From: Henriciella sp045287255
Lineage (GTDB): Bacteria; Pseudomonadota; Alphaproteobacteria; Caulobacterales; Hyphomonadaceae
Direction: 5' to 3'
NCBI RefSeq assembly: GCF_045287255.1
Contig: NZ_CP137142.1
Coordinates: forward strand, 1,364,001 to 1,428,000
Length of the DNA: 64,000 bases
Part shown: positions 49,225 to 58,603 of the stretch, in pieces
How the letters are laid out: each line of letters opens with the position of its first letter
Numbering within the stretch: the stretch's first letter is position 1
Program-made: the position numbers and the translations under genes
The notes under the pieces: model-generated
Told to the model about the DNA's origin: nothing
The model's database searches: none
What the model saw: only the letters and a program-made list of their open reading frames with translations

Positions 49225-49992
49225 TTAGATTAAAACCACATTTTTGTTGATCGATTTCGCAATCAATTGCGCGCTCGTATGCGCATTCACTTTGGCCATT
49301 GCAGCACGCACATGATGCTTCACCGTCGCTTCGCTGACCTGCAAAGCTGCCGCGGCGCTGCGTGTGGTCATACCCAAAGCCAGCAAACGCACGACTTCGC
49401 GCTGGCGGGGCGAGTAATCGGGCTCAACATCCTCGGGAAACGGCCCCATCACCTTGTAAAGCCGCGCGTAAGCCGACGTGAGCACGTGGTGCATCATGCC
49501 AATCTGGGTCGGGCTGAAATGTGAAGGATCGAGATCGAAACCAATCGTCCCGGCCCCTTTACGCATATTGATATCGGCGATCGGAAAGGTCAGTCCGTGT
49601 TTTTGACCGGTATGTTCAGCGCAAAGATCAGCAACCTGCCGGGCACGTCTGTCAGCATTCATCATCGCCTTTTGCCAGGTAAACGGTGCGGTGCTCTGAT
49701 GCGAGAGAATGATCGCCGGGTCATGGGCATAGTCATTCATCTCACGGCGAAGTTGAATATAGTCAGAGGACCAATTGGTGACAGTCAAGCGTTGAGCTTC
49801 GTTGAGGTCCTGTGATTTCAACTGAAATATGCCGAGAACACCCTTGTGATGAGAATCATGCTCAGCCCCATCAGTAAATTCGCGAAGGAATCGCTTAACG
49901 CGCGCAAAAATCCGTTTGGCATCGCCAGCAAGCGCGCAGTCACGGATGGCTGCCGACATCATAACAAATTGGTTTTGTTCTTCTTGATTCAC
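49225..49992 (-). CDS. LuxR-family AHL-responsive regulator
   Basis: A 255-residue regulator. The autoinducer-binding domain (about 20-165) shows WSSDYIQLRREMNDYAHDPAI with the conserved Trp, Tyr and Asp-Pro; the C-terminal GerE helix-turn-helix reads SPRQREVVRLLALGMTTRSA and VSEATVKHHVRAAMAKVN. I place the start at the GTG at 49990-49992, since it gives the normal LuxR length and a GAGGG site lies upstream; the open frame to 50226 adds unrelated residues. luxI follows 55 bp after the stop on the same strand. Confidence 0.88.
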   Translation of the reverse strand: MNQEEQNQFVMMSAAIRDCALAGDAKRIFARVKRFLREFTDGAEHDSHHKGVLGIFQLKSQDLNEAQRLTVTNWSSDYIQLRREMNDYAHDPAIILSHQSTAPFTWQKAMMNADRRARQVADLCAEHTGQKHGLTFPIADINMRKGAGTIGFDLDPSHFSPTQIGMMHHVLTSAYARLYKVMGPFPEDVEPDYSPRQREVVRLLALGMTTRSAAAALQVSEATVKHHVRAAMAKVNAHTSAQLIAKSINKNVVLI

Positions 49993-50083
49993 CACTCCGC
50001 CCTCTTCCGAAAACAAATAGACGGTTTTTGCCCAAAAGACTATCCAGAGGGCTGAAATGTCTGGCTTAGATGCGTTTTGGCAC

Positions 50084-50464
50084 CTAGGCCTTGTGCCAAC
50101 GCACAGCCCAGAAGAAGAAGCTGGCAAAGGCAAACAGCAAGAAACCACCTGTGTAGCCTGCCAAAACAGCAGTATCGGCGTAAATGTGAGTTCTACCCAA
50201 TGTATCGAGCGTGATGGCGAGGCCATCCAAAGTCATTGCGGGCAAGGCGATCAGCACCGTTGGGGCAAGCATGTCATGCTTGGTACGTCCCGTAAAACGC
50301 GCGATTACGGGGATCGCTAAAATCGGGAAGAAGAAATTTGCAATCCAGAACACGATATGGATCGACCCGCCATCAAAGACGTAGGGTACGATAAAATGCA
50401 GGAGAATGGCGGCACTTAGCCAAAAAGCGACACCAATCAAAACGAAAGTCAGTTTGCGATCCAT
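50084..50464 (-). CDS. Small membrane protein (DUF5367-like)
   Basis: A 126-residue protein with four predicted hydrophobic segments (LTFVLIGVAFWLSAAILL; IVFWIANFFFPILAIPVIA; a central VLIALPAMTLDGLAITL; YTGGFLLFAFASFFFWAV). It resembles the DUF5367 family of small integral membrane proteins, with no known function. It precedes luxR on the same strand with a gap of about 90 bp, so it may be cotranscribed with or regulated by it. Confidence in the gene is higher than in the family name. Confidence 0.7.
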   Translation of the reverse strand: MDRKLTFVLIGVAFWLSAAILLHFIVPYVFDGGSIHIVFWIANFFFPILAIPVIARFTGRTKHDMLAPTVLIALPAMTLDGLAITLDTLGRTHIYADTAVLAGYTGGFLLFAFASFFFWAVRWHKA

Positions 50465-50551
50465 GCTTTCATCGTAATCGAGTAATGACCTCTTTGAAAA
50501 GGCATCATGCGTCGCAGCACATTACGCGGTCACTTCCGCCCCAAGCAGTGA

Positions 50552-51925
50552 CTACTGCCAATCACCACCCAGAGCCAAACTTAGGCCAACCCACTCATCT
50601 AGCCTGGCGCGTTCAATCGATACGAGATCAGCATCGGACGAGAAAACACGTTGTTGAATGGTCAATACATCCAGTAAATCCGTTTCCCCTTCGTCATAAC
50701 GAATTCGAGCGACACGCAATGCCTTGTCAGCTTCATCCGCAGCGATACGCAAAGATGCAGCCCTTTCACGCAATACGATATTGCGATCAAGACCACTTTC
50801 AACTTCCTGGAAGGCTTCGAGACTGGCCTGCGCATAAGCAGCTATCGCCTGCTTTTGCTCGGCGCTGGCTTGCTGCACCTGTGATTCACGTAGGCCGCCA
50901 TCAATCAAAGGAGCCACAAGACTTGTTGCGGCCTGCCAGGCAATGTTGGTGGGATTAAGGACATTCACCAGATCAGGTGAGGAGCCACCAAGACTACCCG
51001 TCAAACTGATGGACGGCATTCTGGCCGCTTTAGCTTGATCAAGGCTGTTAAAAGCAGCGGCCACAGTGCGTTCTGCTGCAACAATATCAGGACGCCGCTC
51101 AAGTAGCTCAGATGGAATACCGGGTTGTGGCTGCGGCGGAACATCTGGCAGCCCCTCCCTCACATGCAGATCAGCGGCAGGATAACGCCCAAGAAGCACT
51201 TCAAGGGCGCGCAGGGCATCCCGCTGCGCACCTTGTGCTGCCGTTAGAGATGCGCGCGTGCGCGCAAGGTCAGATTTCGACAAAGCAACATCTTGAGACG
51301 TTGCCAATCCAAACTCGTTTTGCACGCCGACAATTCGATCGATTTCTGTCAGCGCATCGAGATTCTGTTGAGCCACATCAGCTTGCAGACCCGATTCAAT
51401 GGCCAGAAAATAGGCTCTCGCAACAGCTGCAGCCAAAGAGTACTGGCTGTAAACGTAATCTGCTTCAGCCGACTGCGCACTTAAAACGGCAGCTTGCTCG
51501 CCGGCACGGATTCGCCCCCAAACATCTGCCTCCCAGCTTGCTTGAAGTCCGACACTGTAAGTATCAGAGCTGGCCCCTTCGATAGACCCGCCTCGTCCAG
51601 CACTCGAGTTCAAGCTCACAACGGGTGACAAAGCAGCCCCCGCCTGACCCGCAAGCGCCCATGATCGTTCAACATTAGCAGCAGCAGCTTGAAGGTTGTT
51701 ATTGTTTGCCTGAGCCTCCTGCACCAATCCCATCAAGACCGGATCACTAAGCTTCTCGATCCAACCAACTTCAACTTCACCCACGCGCTCACTTGCCATA
51801 ACCCAAGCGTCCGGAATTTCCGGCAAGGCCTCTTGAGCAACACGCGCAGCGTCTTCTGGAGGCGTGATTGTCGCGCAACCGCCAAGGCTCAACGCAACAA
51901 GACAAATCGAAATATATCTGATCAT
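50552..51925 (-). CDS. RND outer-membrane factor lipoprotein (NodT family), system 2
   Basis: TolC-type channel of 457 residues. The lipobox LGGC gives Cys17 after MIRYISICLVALS, so it is a lipoprotein. The long helical body contains two repeated halves with the RPDIVAAERTVAAAFN motif and LLDVLTIQQRVF near the C-terminus. It is the third gene of a minus-strand operon adaptor-pump-channel, overlapping the pump stop by 4 bp. It is the only outer-membrane factor in the region, so it might also serve system 1. Confidence 0.9.
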   Translation of the reverse strand: MIRYISICLVALSLGGCATITPPEDAARVAQEALPEIPDAWVMASERVGEVEVGWIEKLSDPVLMGLVQEAQANNNNLQAAAANVERSWALAGQAGAALSPVVSLNSSAGRGGSIEGASSDTYSVGLQASWEADVWGRIRAGEQAAVLSAQSAEADYVYSQYSLAAAVARAYFLAIESGLQADVAQQNLDALTEIDRIVGVQNEFGLATSQDVALSKSDLARTRASLTAAQGAQRDALRALEVLLGRYPAADLHVREGLPDVPPQPQPGIPSELLERRPDIVAAERTVAAAFNSLDQAKAARMPSISLTGSLGGSSPDLVNVLNPTNIAWQAATSLVAPLIDGGLRESQVQQASAEQKQAIAAYAQASLEAFQEVESGLDRNIVLRERAASLRIAADEADKALRVARIRYDEGETDLLDVLTIQQRVFSSDADLVSIERARLDEWVGLSLALGGDWQ

Positions 51926-54900
51926 ACTGGAAGCCCTTCCTCGATAGGCAAATCTTCTACTGGTTCTGCTGGAGGCGGCATTGCGGTTTCATCTTTGGAT
52001 ATTCTGAACAAAAGAGCGTAAAGAACAGGTGTTACCAAAAGCGTGATCAGCGTTGCGAAGCTCAAACCGAAGGCCAAGACAACCGTCATCGATTTGAAGA
52101 ACGCATCAAAGTATAGCGGCAATATCCCCAAGACCGTTGTGAAGGCACCCATGGTCACAGGACGCAAACGACTGGCGGCAGACTCAACCAAAGCATCAAA
52201 CCGCGGCATGCCTTGTGCAATCATCTCATCGGTTGAATCAACCAAAACAAGCGAGTTCTGGATAAGAAGACCGGATAGAGACAGAAGCCCCAATATCCCC
52301 ATAAACTCCAGGGGGGTCTGAGTTATGACCAGTCCAACCACAACACCGACAATTGCCAGCGGCACAATAGACCATATGACAATCGGCTGGCGCACGGCAT
52401 TGAACAGGACCACGACCACCAGGATCATCGCCAACAAACCAAGCGGGATCGTGCTGGCGAGGCTTTCATTCGCTTCCGCGGAGTCCCCGGCCTCCCCTTC
52501 CCACGTCAAGCGGTAGCCCTCAGGCAGAGGGATCGCTTCAATTTGTGGCCTAATACGGTTTTGCAGATCGCTCGCGAGCATCCCTGACCGCGGGTCACAT
52601 TGCGCTTTAATCGTCAGAACACGATCCGTACGCAAGAGTTTACCATCACGCCAAAAGATCTCTGCATCATCAATCACCTGTGCAAGCGGCACGGATTGCT
52701 GCGTGGTTGGGCTTATAATCTGCAAGGACGCAATGGCCCACGATTCGCGATTTTCTGCCTCTGGAGAGCGAGAGATGATTGGGATCAGGCGATCCCCTTC
52801 CCGATACACACCGCGCTGCAGACCTGTCAGATTCTCCTCAAGCGCTTCAGCAACATCTTTTCGCGTAATCCCAACACGCTCGCCTTTGTTTTCTGAGTAA
52901 ACAGGCTCAAACACCGGCACGGGACGCCGCCAATCGTCCTTAATCAGAATGGCATTGCCATCATTGGCCATGATCTCCTTCGCCTGATTAGCCAGCTGAC
53001 GGAGAACCTTGGGGTCCGGACCGCTAAAGGCGGCCTCAATCTTGGACCCCCCGCCTGGGCCTAGTCGGAATTTCCAGACTTTGGCTTGAGCATCAGGGAA
53101 AGCTTGATCTGCATAAGCCTGAATTTCACGGATTAGTCGGTCATTATCGCGATAATTGGACGTTCGGGCCAAGATCTGGCCTGTAGAGGCATTATCCGAC
53201 CCCGCATCATAGGTGAGCATATAGCGAAGCGTGCCACCGCCAACCAAGGTATGAACATGCTCAATCCCTTCCTGAGCACGCACAAACTCCTCAAACCGAA
53301 CCATATCGGTCTTCGTGCGTTCAATATCTGTCCCTTCCGGGAGAAAGTAATCGATAACGATTTGTGGTGTCGTCGAAGCCGGAAAGAAGCCTGACTGCAC
53401 ATAGCGGAACCCCATAACCGCAAGAGCAAACACGCCAACTGTGGCCCCGAGTGCCAGAGCTTTATGCGACAAAACTGTCCTGATAAGGCCCTTGTAAGAC
53501 CTCATAAAGCGTCCATCCGGTTCCTGAGCCTCATCAGCACCCTTAACCGTTTCAGGAAACGCCCAATAGCAAAACAGCGGTGTAATTGTGAAGGCAAGCG
53601 CCCAACTTAGCCCAAGAGCAATCAGAACAACCCAAAACAGAGAATTGGTAAACTCGGCAGTATCTCCCGGAGCAAACCCAATCGGTGCGAAAGCAATGAT
53701 TCCAACGAGTGTACCGCCAAGTAGCGGTTTCAGATTCTGTTTAGCCACTTCACGAGCAACTTCCAGTTTCTTCCTGCCCTTCTGGACGCCGACTAGAATG
53801 CCATCCGTGATAACAACCCCATTATCCACCAGCATGCCGAGAGAGATCACAAGCGCACCTAGTGAAATACGGTGCATTGGTATCCCAGCGACCCACATTA
53901 TCAAAAGCGTGGATGCCATTGTCAGGAGGACTGTTGCCCCCATGACCAGGCCGGAGCGAAACCCCATAAAGACCAGTAGAGTTACAAATACGATGGCAAG
54001 AGCTGAGACTACGTTCCAAGCAAAATCTCCAATCGACTGATCAACGACTTTACCCTGATGATAATATTCATGAAGGACCATACCGACTGGGCGCTGGTTT
54101 TCGAGTTCAGCCAGTTTGGCATCGACAGCATCCCCCATCTTCACGACATTAACGCCTGACAGATTGGAAATCCCAATGCCTAGAGCAGGTTGCCCATCAT
54201 AGCGGATGTATTGTGAAACCGGCTCACGGTAGCCTCGCGTCACATCGGCAATAGCGCCTAAACGCGTTACACTCTCACCGCTGGGGCTGGCGACAATCAA
54301 TGACTTAATCGCTTCAACAGAAGAAATATCACCTGTTGGCCTGATTTCTACGCGATTATCGCCCAGTAGAATATCCCCTGCTGAAGTTACCGTATTTTGC
54401 TGCGTAAGCGTGTCGTAAACCTGGTTGAGGGAGACCCCCAAAGATGCGGCGCGGTCACGCGAGACCTCAACATAGATGACCTCTTCCTGCTCACCAATAA
54501 TACCAACTTTCGCCACGCCACTGACCAGTAACAGCTCTCGACGCAAAGACTTGGCATAACTTAGCATTTCAGCCGGGGTATAGCCTTCCCCCGTCAGAAG
54601 ATAATAAACCCCGTACACATCGCCGAAATCGTCCTCAACAACTGTGGGTCCCGCACCAGGTGGGAGATCACGCTGCGCGTCATTCACCTTGTTGCGCACT
54701 TTTGTCCAAACCACCTGAAGGTCCGACTTGGTCCGTGAATACTCATAGCGCACATGTACACTGATATCTGAAAGGCCCGCTGATGAAATCGATTCAACGG
54801 ATTCGACCTCTGGCAACTGTTGTAAGGCTGTTTCCAACGGCTCGGTCACTTCATTCATGACCTCTTCCGGGCTGGCACCAGGATATTGTGTAAACACTTT

Positions 54901-55035
54901 TGCCACGCGGATTGTGAACTCTGGGTCTTCAAACCTCGACATGTTTTCAAATGCGAGCCAGCCCCCTCCAAGAGCAATCAGCATGGCAATACAACATAAG
55001 AGCGGATTCTTGATCGCCCATTCTGCACTATTCAT
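51922..55035 (-). CDS. RND efflux permease, system 2
   Basis: RND pump of 1037 residues. The N-terminus (MNSAEWAIKNPLLCCIAMLI) and the periplasmic PGASPEEVMNEVTEPLETA motif are those of the MFP-dependent HAE-type pumps. TM4 reads LGMLVDNGVVITDGILVG, with only the first of the two classic acids. It follows the adaptor gene by 9 bp and overlaps the channel gene by 4 bp, so this is a complete tripartite efflux operon. The substrate is unknown. Confidence 0.92.
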   Translation of the reverse strand: MNSAEWAIKNPLLCCIAMLIALGGGWLAFENMSRFEDPEFTIRVAKVFTQYPGASPEEVMNEVTEPLETALQQLPEVESVESISSAGLSDISVHVRYEYSRTKSDLQVVWTKVRNKVNDAQRDLPPGAGPTVVEDDFGDVYGVYYLLTGEGYTPAEMLSYAKSLRRELLLVSGVAKVGIIGEQEEVIYVEVSRDRAASLGVSLNQVYDTLTQQNTVTSAGDILLGDNRVEIRPTGDISSVEAIKSLIVASPSGESVTRLGAIADVTRGYREPVSQYIRYDGQPALGIGISNLSGVNVVKMGDAVDAKLAELENQRPVGMVLHEYYHQGKVVDQSIGDFAWNVVSALAIVFVTLLVFMGFRSGLVMGATVLLTMASTLLIMWVAGIPMHRISLGALVISLGMLVDNGVVITDGILVGVQKGRKKLEVAREVAKQNLKPLLGGTLVGIIAFAPIGFAPGDTAEFTNSLFWVVLIALGLSWALAFTITPLFCYWAFPETVKGADEAQEPDGRFMRSYKGLIRTVLSHKALALGATVGVFALAVMGFRYVQSGFFPASTTPQIVIDYFLPEGTDIERTKTDMVRFEEFVRAQEGIEHVHTLVGGGTLRYMLTYDAGSDNASTGQILARTSNYRDNDRLIREIQAYADQAFPDAQAKVWKFRLGPGGGSKIEAAFSGPDPKVLRQLANQAKEIMANDGNAILIKDDWRRPVPVFEPVYSENKGERVGITRKDVAEALEENLTGLQRGVYREGDRLIPIISRSPEAENRESWAIASLQIISPTTQQSVPLAQVIDDAEIFWRDGKLLRTDRVLTIKAQCDPRSGMLASDLQNRIRPQIEAIPLPEGYRLTWEGEAGDSAEANESLASTIPLGLLAMILVVVVLFNAVRQPIVIWSIVPLAIVGVVVGLVITQTPLEFMGILGLLSLSGLLIQNSLVLVDSTDEMIAQGMPRFDALVESAASRLRPVTMGAFTTVLGILPLYFDAFFKSMTVVLAFGLSFATLITLLVTPVLYALLFRISKDETAMPPPAEPVEDLPIEEGLPV

Positions 55036-55044
55036 TGGGCACCC

Positions 55045-56109
55045 CTATTCCGGAACCCAACGGCGAACCGTCATACCGTCATGGAAAAAGGAGACACCCG
55101 CAGCGATAAGTGTCTCGTTACCATCAAGTCCCGCTGTAACCGTAACATAGTCACTCACATCTGATCTCACTGTTACCTGACGTTTGGAGATCGTCATTGT
55201 CTCCATGTCGACGACCCAAACAAAGGTATCATCACCCTCAGCCAGAATCGCAGAAAGCGGCACAGCTGTCCCTGACGCCACCAAGTCTTCAGCCCCATTC
55301 ACAACGAAAGAAGTTTCAACAGTCGCGGTCATGCCGGGCAAAATGAATAGATCTTCTGGCGCATTGAACGAGAAGCTGACCTCATAGGTCTGCGTGTTCG
55401 GATCAGCTTCCGTCGAGGCTTCTTTAAAGGTCCCGGTAATGTTTGCGTCTGGCGCAGCATCCAGGCGAACTCTGACCCCCACAGGCACGAGTTGTGGCAT
55501 CCTCGCGATAATGGTGCCGGGAACGTTTACGACAGCCTCAACTTCTTCACTTTGCAGGATGGCGATAGCTTCCTTGGCCTGCACGTTTTGGAATTGGCGG
55601 CCAGATACAGTTGAAATAACCCCCTTGAACGGCGTTCTCAGGACTGTGTCTTCAACTGCTTTCTGGGCTGTGCTGAAAGCCGCCTGCGCTACATCTCTCT
55701 GCGTTTTCCGGCTTTCCAGGACACTACGGGAAATCGCATCTTGCGCCGCCAACCGTTCAGCACGCTCATATTCGGCGCTTGCGTTCTCCAACTCAGCCTG
55801 CGCTTGGGTTAGCCGATTTCGAGCATCACGCTGATCAAGACGTGCAACGACGAGACCGGCCTCAACCTCATCTCCTTCCAGAACATTCAGCTCTCGAATT
55901 TCACCAGCAACTTGAAAGGTAAGCTCTGCGGTCTGGGCCGCTCGAATGACTGCTGGAAATGATAGATTCCGTTGGTTGGATGCAGCCTCAACCTGTATCA
56001 ATTTTGCCGGTCTTGGTGCTGGCGGAGCTTCACTCTCCAGATTGCTCTCTGCCGAGCAGGCAGCAAATATGAGCGTCGCGAGGATTACACTTATGTTACT
56101 GAGCCTCAT
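55045..56109 (-). CDS. RND efflux periplasmic adaptor lipoprotein, system 2
   Basis: Adaptor of 354 residues. A lipobox IFAAC places the lipid-anchored Cys at residue 18 (MRLSNISVILATLIFAAC). The lipoyl-like parts (GEIRELNVLEGDEVEAGLVV), an alpha hairpin (TQAQAELENASAEYERAE) and a beta barrel follow. It is the first gene of the three-gene efflux operon, transcribed leftward from the gap upstream of trigger factor. Confidence 0.9.
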   Translation of the reverse strand: MRLSNISVILATLIFAACSAESNLESEAPPAPRPAKLIQVEAASNQRNLSFPAVIRAAQTAELTFQVAGEIRELNVLEGDEVEAGLVVARLDQRDARNRLTQAQAELENASAEYERAERLAAQDAISRSVLESRKTQRDVAQAAFSTAQKAVEDTVLRTPFKGVISTVSGRQFQNVQAKEAIAILQSEEVEAVVNVPGTIIARMPQLVPVGVRVRLDAAPDANITGTFKEASTEADPNTQTYEVSFSFNAPEDLFILPGMTATVETSFVVNGAEDLVASGTAVPLSAILAEGDDTFVWVVDMETMTISKRQVTVRSDVSDYVTVTAGLDGNETLIAAGVSFFHDGMTVRRWVPE

Positions 56110-56399
56110 TCACAAACTCCCCTTCATACTTTGCTCGTCTATCATAAGCTTAGAATAGCGTCTCATCATTTTTCCGATGTGCCTGCTAATGTAATTCTCT
56201 GCCGCAAAACATAGCAGTTTCGAAACCGCCTAAAGCTTATCAGGGCTAATGGGATACACTGTTTGCAGGGGCTGCGCATGTTTCGCGTGGACACGGTTTG
56301 CCCCCTGCCCTATAGAGCGCGGTTTCAGATTACAGCAAAAGCGCTCCCGTAGCGCGGGTCCGAGACAGCAGGGCCTGACCAGATTGAGGAATGATCACC
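56110..56399. other. Divergent promoter region of efflux system 2 and trigger factor
   Basis: About 290 bp without a gene. GCAGGGGC (56265-56272) and GCCCCCTGC (56300-56308) form an imperfect inverted repeat beside TATAGAG (56311-56317), a possible -10 element for tig. Nothing else is recognised. Confidence 0.4.
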
Positions 56400-57731
56400 A
56401 TGGGTGTCGAAACCAATGAAGGCCTGAGCCGGATGTATGAAGTCAGCGTGCCTGCTGCAGATATACAGAAGCGCCTGGATGAACGCATTGAAGAAATTCG
56501 TCCTCAAATGAACCTTAAGGGCTTCCGCCCTGGGAAAGTTCCAGCCTCACACGTCAAGAAGATGTTCGGCAAATCTATTATGGGTGAAGTGGTTCAGGCC
56601 CTCGTCGAAGAGACCAGCCAGAAAGCCATTGCAGATGCTGAGGTCCGCCCGGCTGGTCAGCCTGAAATGGAAATGGAAAGCGACATGGAAGCGGTTTTGG
56701 AAGGCAAAGCCGACCTCGCCTACAAAATGCATGTCGACATCATGCCTGAGTTCGAACCAACCGACATCAAGAAGCTGAAAGTGACCAAGCCTGTCGCCGA
56801 GATTTCTGATGAGGAAATCGAAGAGCGCCTGGGACAGATCGCTGAATCGAACCAGCAGTATGACAAGCGCGCTAAAACCGCCAAAGCCCGTGACAAAGAT
56901 GCTGTGGTTATGGATTTCGTTGGCAAAACAGATGGCGAGGCTTTTGAAGGCGGCGCGGCTGAGAACCACACGCTGGTCCTTGGCTCTGGTAGCTTCATTC
57001 CTGGTTTTGAGGATCAATTGGTCGGCGCCAAGGCTGGTGACGAGTTGGAAGTCAATGTGACTTTCCCAGAAGACTATCAAGCCGATCACCTTGCAGGCAA
57101 AGAGGCAGTCTTCGAGGTCAAGGTCCACGAGGTTCGCGCGCCAAAAACGCCGGAAGTCGATGAGGACTTCGCTAAAGGTCTTGGACTTGAAAGCCTTGAT
57201 AAACTCAAAGAGATCGTCACGCAGCAAATTCAAAGTGAATTTGATGGCGCCTCACGCGCAAAAGCCAAACGCGCCTTGCTCGACCTGCTTGACGAAAAGC
57301 ACGACTTTGACCTGCCACCAAAGATGGTGGATCAGGAGTTTGACCAAATCTGGCAGCAATTGCAGACAGAAATGGATGCTGGGCGCACAGCCGAAGAAGA
57401 CAAAGATAAGTCTGAAGACGAACTGAAAGAGGAATATCGCAAGATTGCCGAGCGGCGCGTGCGTCTGGGTCTTGTGCTTGCCGAGATTGGGCGTGAGGCC
57501 GAGATCACAATTGCTGAGAATGAAGTTCAACAGGCGCTGATCAACGAAGCTCGCAACTTCCCTGGCCAAGAGCGCCAGGTCATCGAGTTCTTCCAGCAGA
57601 ATCCGAATGCGATGGCACAGCTGCGCGCCCCAATCTATGAAGACAAAGTCGTCGACCACATTATGGACGTGGCCAAGGTTGAGGAAAAAACCGTCTCCAA
57701 AGACGAGCTGCTTAAGGAAGATGAGGAGTAA
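56400..57731 (+). CDS. tig: Trigger factor (ribosome-associated chaperone)
   Basis: Peptidyl-prolyl isomerase/chaperone at the ribosome exit tunnel, 443 residues. The ribosome-binding loop GFRPGKVPASHV lies near residue 43. The FKBP domain (about 150-245) has VVMDFVGKTDGEAFEGGAAE and GSGSFIPGFEDQLVGA. The C-terminal arms are helical and acidic. I choose the ATG at 56400, about nine bases after GAGG, over the one at 56391, which abuts it. A strong terminator follows. Confidence 0.95.
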   Translation: MGVETNEGLSRMYEVSVPAADIQKRLDERIEEIRPQMNLKGFRPGKVPASHVKKMFGKSIMGEVVQALVEETSQKAIADAEVRPAGQPEMEMESDMEAVLEGKADLAYKMHVDIMPEFEPTDIKKLKVTKPVAEISDEEIEERLGQIAESNQQYDKRAKTAKARDKDAVVMDFVGKTDGEAFEGGAAENHTLVLGSGSFIPGFEDQLVGAKAGDELEVNVTFPEDYQADHLAGKEAVFEVKVHEVRAPKTPEVDEDFAKGLGLESLDKLKEIVTQQIQSEFDGASRAKAKRALLDLLDEKHDFDLPPKMVDQEFDQIWQQLQTEMDAGRTAEEDKDKSEDELKEEYRKIAERRVRLGLVLAEIGREAEITIAENEVQQALINEARNFPGQERQVIEFFQQNPNAMAQLRAPIYEDKVVDHIMDVAKVEEKTVSKDELLKEDEE

Positions 57732-57761
57732 ACCACTCCCACCCCTCCTTAAACCAAATAG

Positions 57762-57787
57762 TGCCGGGCCATGCGCCCGGCATTTTT
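57762..57787 (+). terminator. Rho-independent terminator of tig
   Basis: TGCCGGGC (57762-57769) pairs with GCCCGGCA (57775-57782) around a 5-nt loop, followed by TTTTT (57783-57787). Confidence 0.92.
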
Positions 57788-57929
57788 GTTAGAGGAGATT
57801 GTCTCAGCAGACACCCCACGAAAGCTCTGATCCTAAGGTGTATCCCTTAGAGACAAACTGCCTCTTTCATGTTGGAGCGCTTCAAGATACAGCTATCGCG
57901 CACAGTTCAGACTAAGGGACCGCTTTATA

Positions 57930-58535
57930 ATGACTTTTTTCAAAACAGCTCTCGCTTCCGGTATCGCCCTCAGCGTTTTGGCAGCCTGTGGAGGCTCTGG
58001 CACAGAAAGCGCGCCTGAAGAAACAAAGCCCGTTGAGAATCCAGTCGTTACACCAGAGCCTGCAACTGAAACAGAAGCCCCGGCAGAAACAACCGAAACG
58101 CCAACCGAAACTGCAGAAGCTCCAGCACCAGCACCAGAAGTGACACCAGCTGCGGCCCCCGAGGCTGACCTCGCTTCCGAGTTTGCCAACCTTCCAGAAC
58201 CCTATAAGTCAGCAGACTATGCGCGTGGCCGTCGCACATTCAAGCTTTGCCAGTCCTGTCACACCCTTGCGGAAGGCGGCGGCAATCTGGTTGGCCCAAA
58301 CCTCTATGGCGTCTTTGGTCGTGAGGTTGGCGCTGTCTCAGACTTCACTTACTCTCGCGCGGTTCAGGAGGCTGACTTCGTCTGGACCCCGGAAGTGCTT
58401 GAGCAATGGCTTGAAAACCCACGAGGCTTCCTGCCAGGCAACAAGATGAGCTTCGCCGGTGTACGCCGCCCCGATGATCGCCATGCCGTGATCGCCTATA
58501 TCATGGTTGAAACGGGCTACGAGACCGCCCAATAG
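57930..58535 (+). CDS. Lipoprotein c-type cytochrome with Pro/Thr/Glu-rich tether
   Basis: A 201-residue protein. The lipobox VLAAC gives acylated Cys20. A low-complexity tether of Pro, Glu, Thr and Ala follows (about 25-80). The class I cytochrome domain has CQSCH at 107-111 and a distal Met in PGNKMSFAG near residue 170 as heme ligands. It resembles cytochrome c2/c552 proteins but is membrane-tethered, so it probably carries electrons between membrane complexes. The gene stands alone downstream of tig. Confidence 0.88.
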   Translation: MTFFKTALASGIALSVLAACGGSGTESAPEETKPVENPVVTPEPATETEAPAETTETPTETAEAPAPAPEVTPAAAPEADLASEFANLPEPYKSADYARGRRTFKLCQSCHTLAEGGGNLVGPNLYGVFGREVGAVSDFTYSRAVQEADFVWTPEVLEQWLENPRGFLPGNKMSFAGVRRPDDRHAVIAYIMVETGYETAQ

Positions 58536-58554
58536 CAGCTTTCGTTAACAGGAA

Positions 58555-58597
58555 ACGAACCGTACACTTTTAATTCAATCAAAAGTGTACGGTTCGT
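58555..58597. terminator. Bidirectional terminator with a 17-bp stem
   Basis: ACGAACCGTACACTTTT (58555-58571) and AAAAGTGTACGGTTCGT (58581-58597) form a perfect 17-bp stem with a 9-nt loop between two convergent genes. Short T-rich runs flank it on each side. Confidence 0.85.
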
Positions 58598-58603
58598 CTT
58601 CAC

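Noticed and set aside
49993..50226. Extra N-terminal 78 codons of the luxR frame
   Set aside because: They lack LuxR homology and lie upstream of a better-placed GTG with a GAGGG site.
56265..56308. Inverted repeat before tig as a riboswitch or leader RNA
   Set aside because: The stem has a bulge, lies across the likely promoter, and matches no known riboswitch.
56547..57233. 228-codon minus-strand frame inside tig
   Set aside because: Antisense to a textbook trigger factor; Phe/Val-rich shadow.
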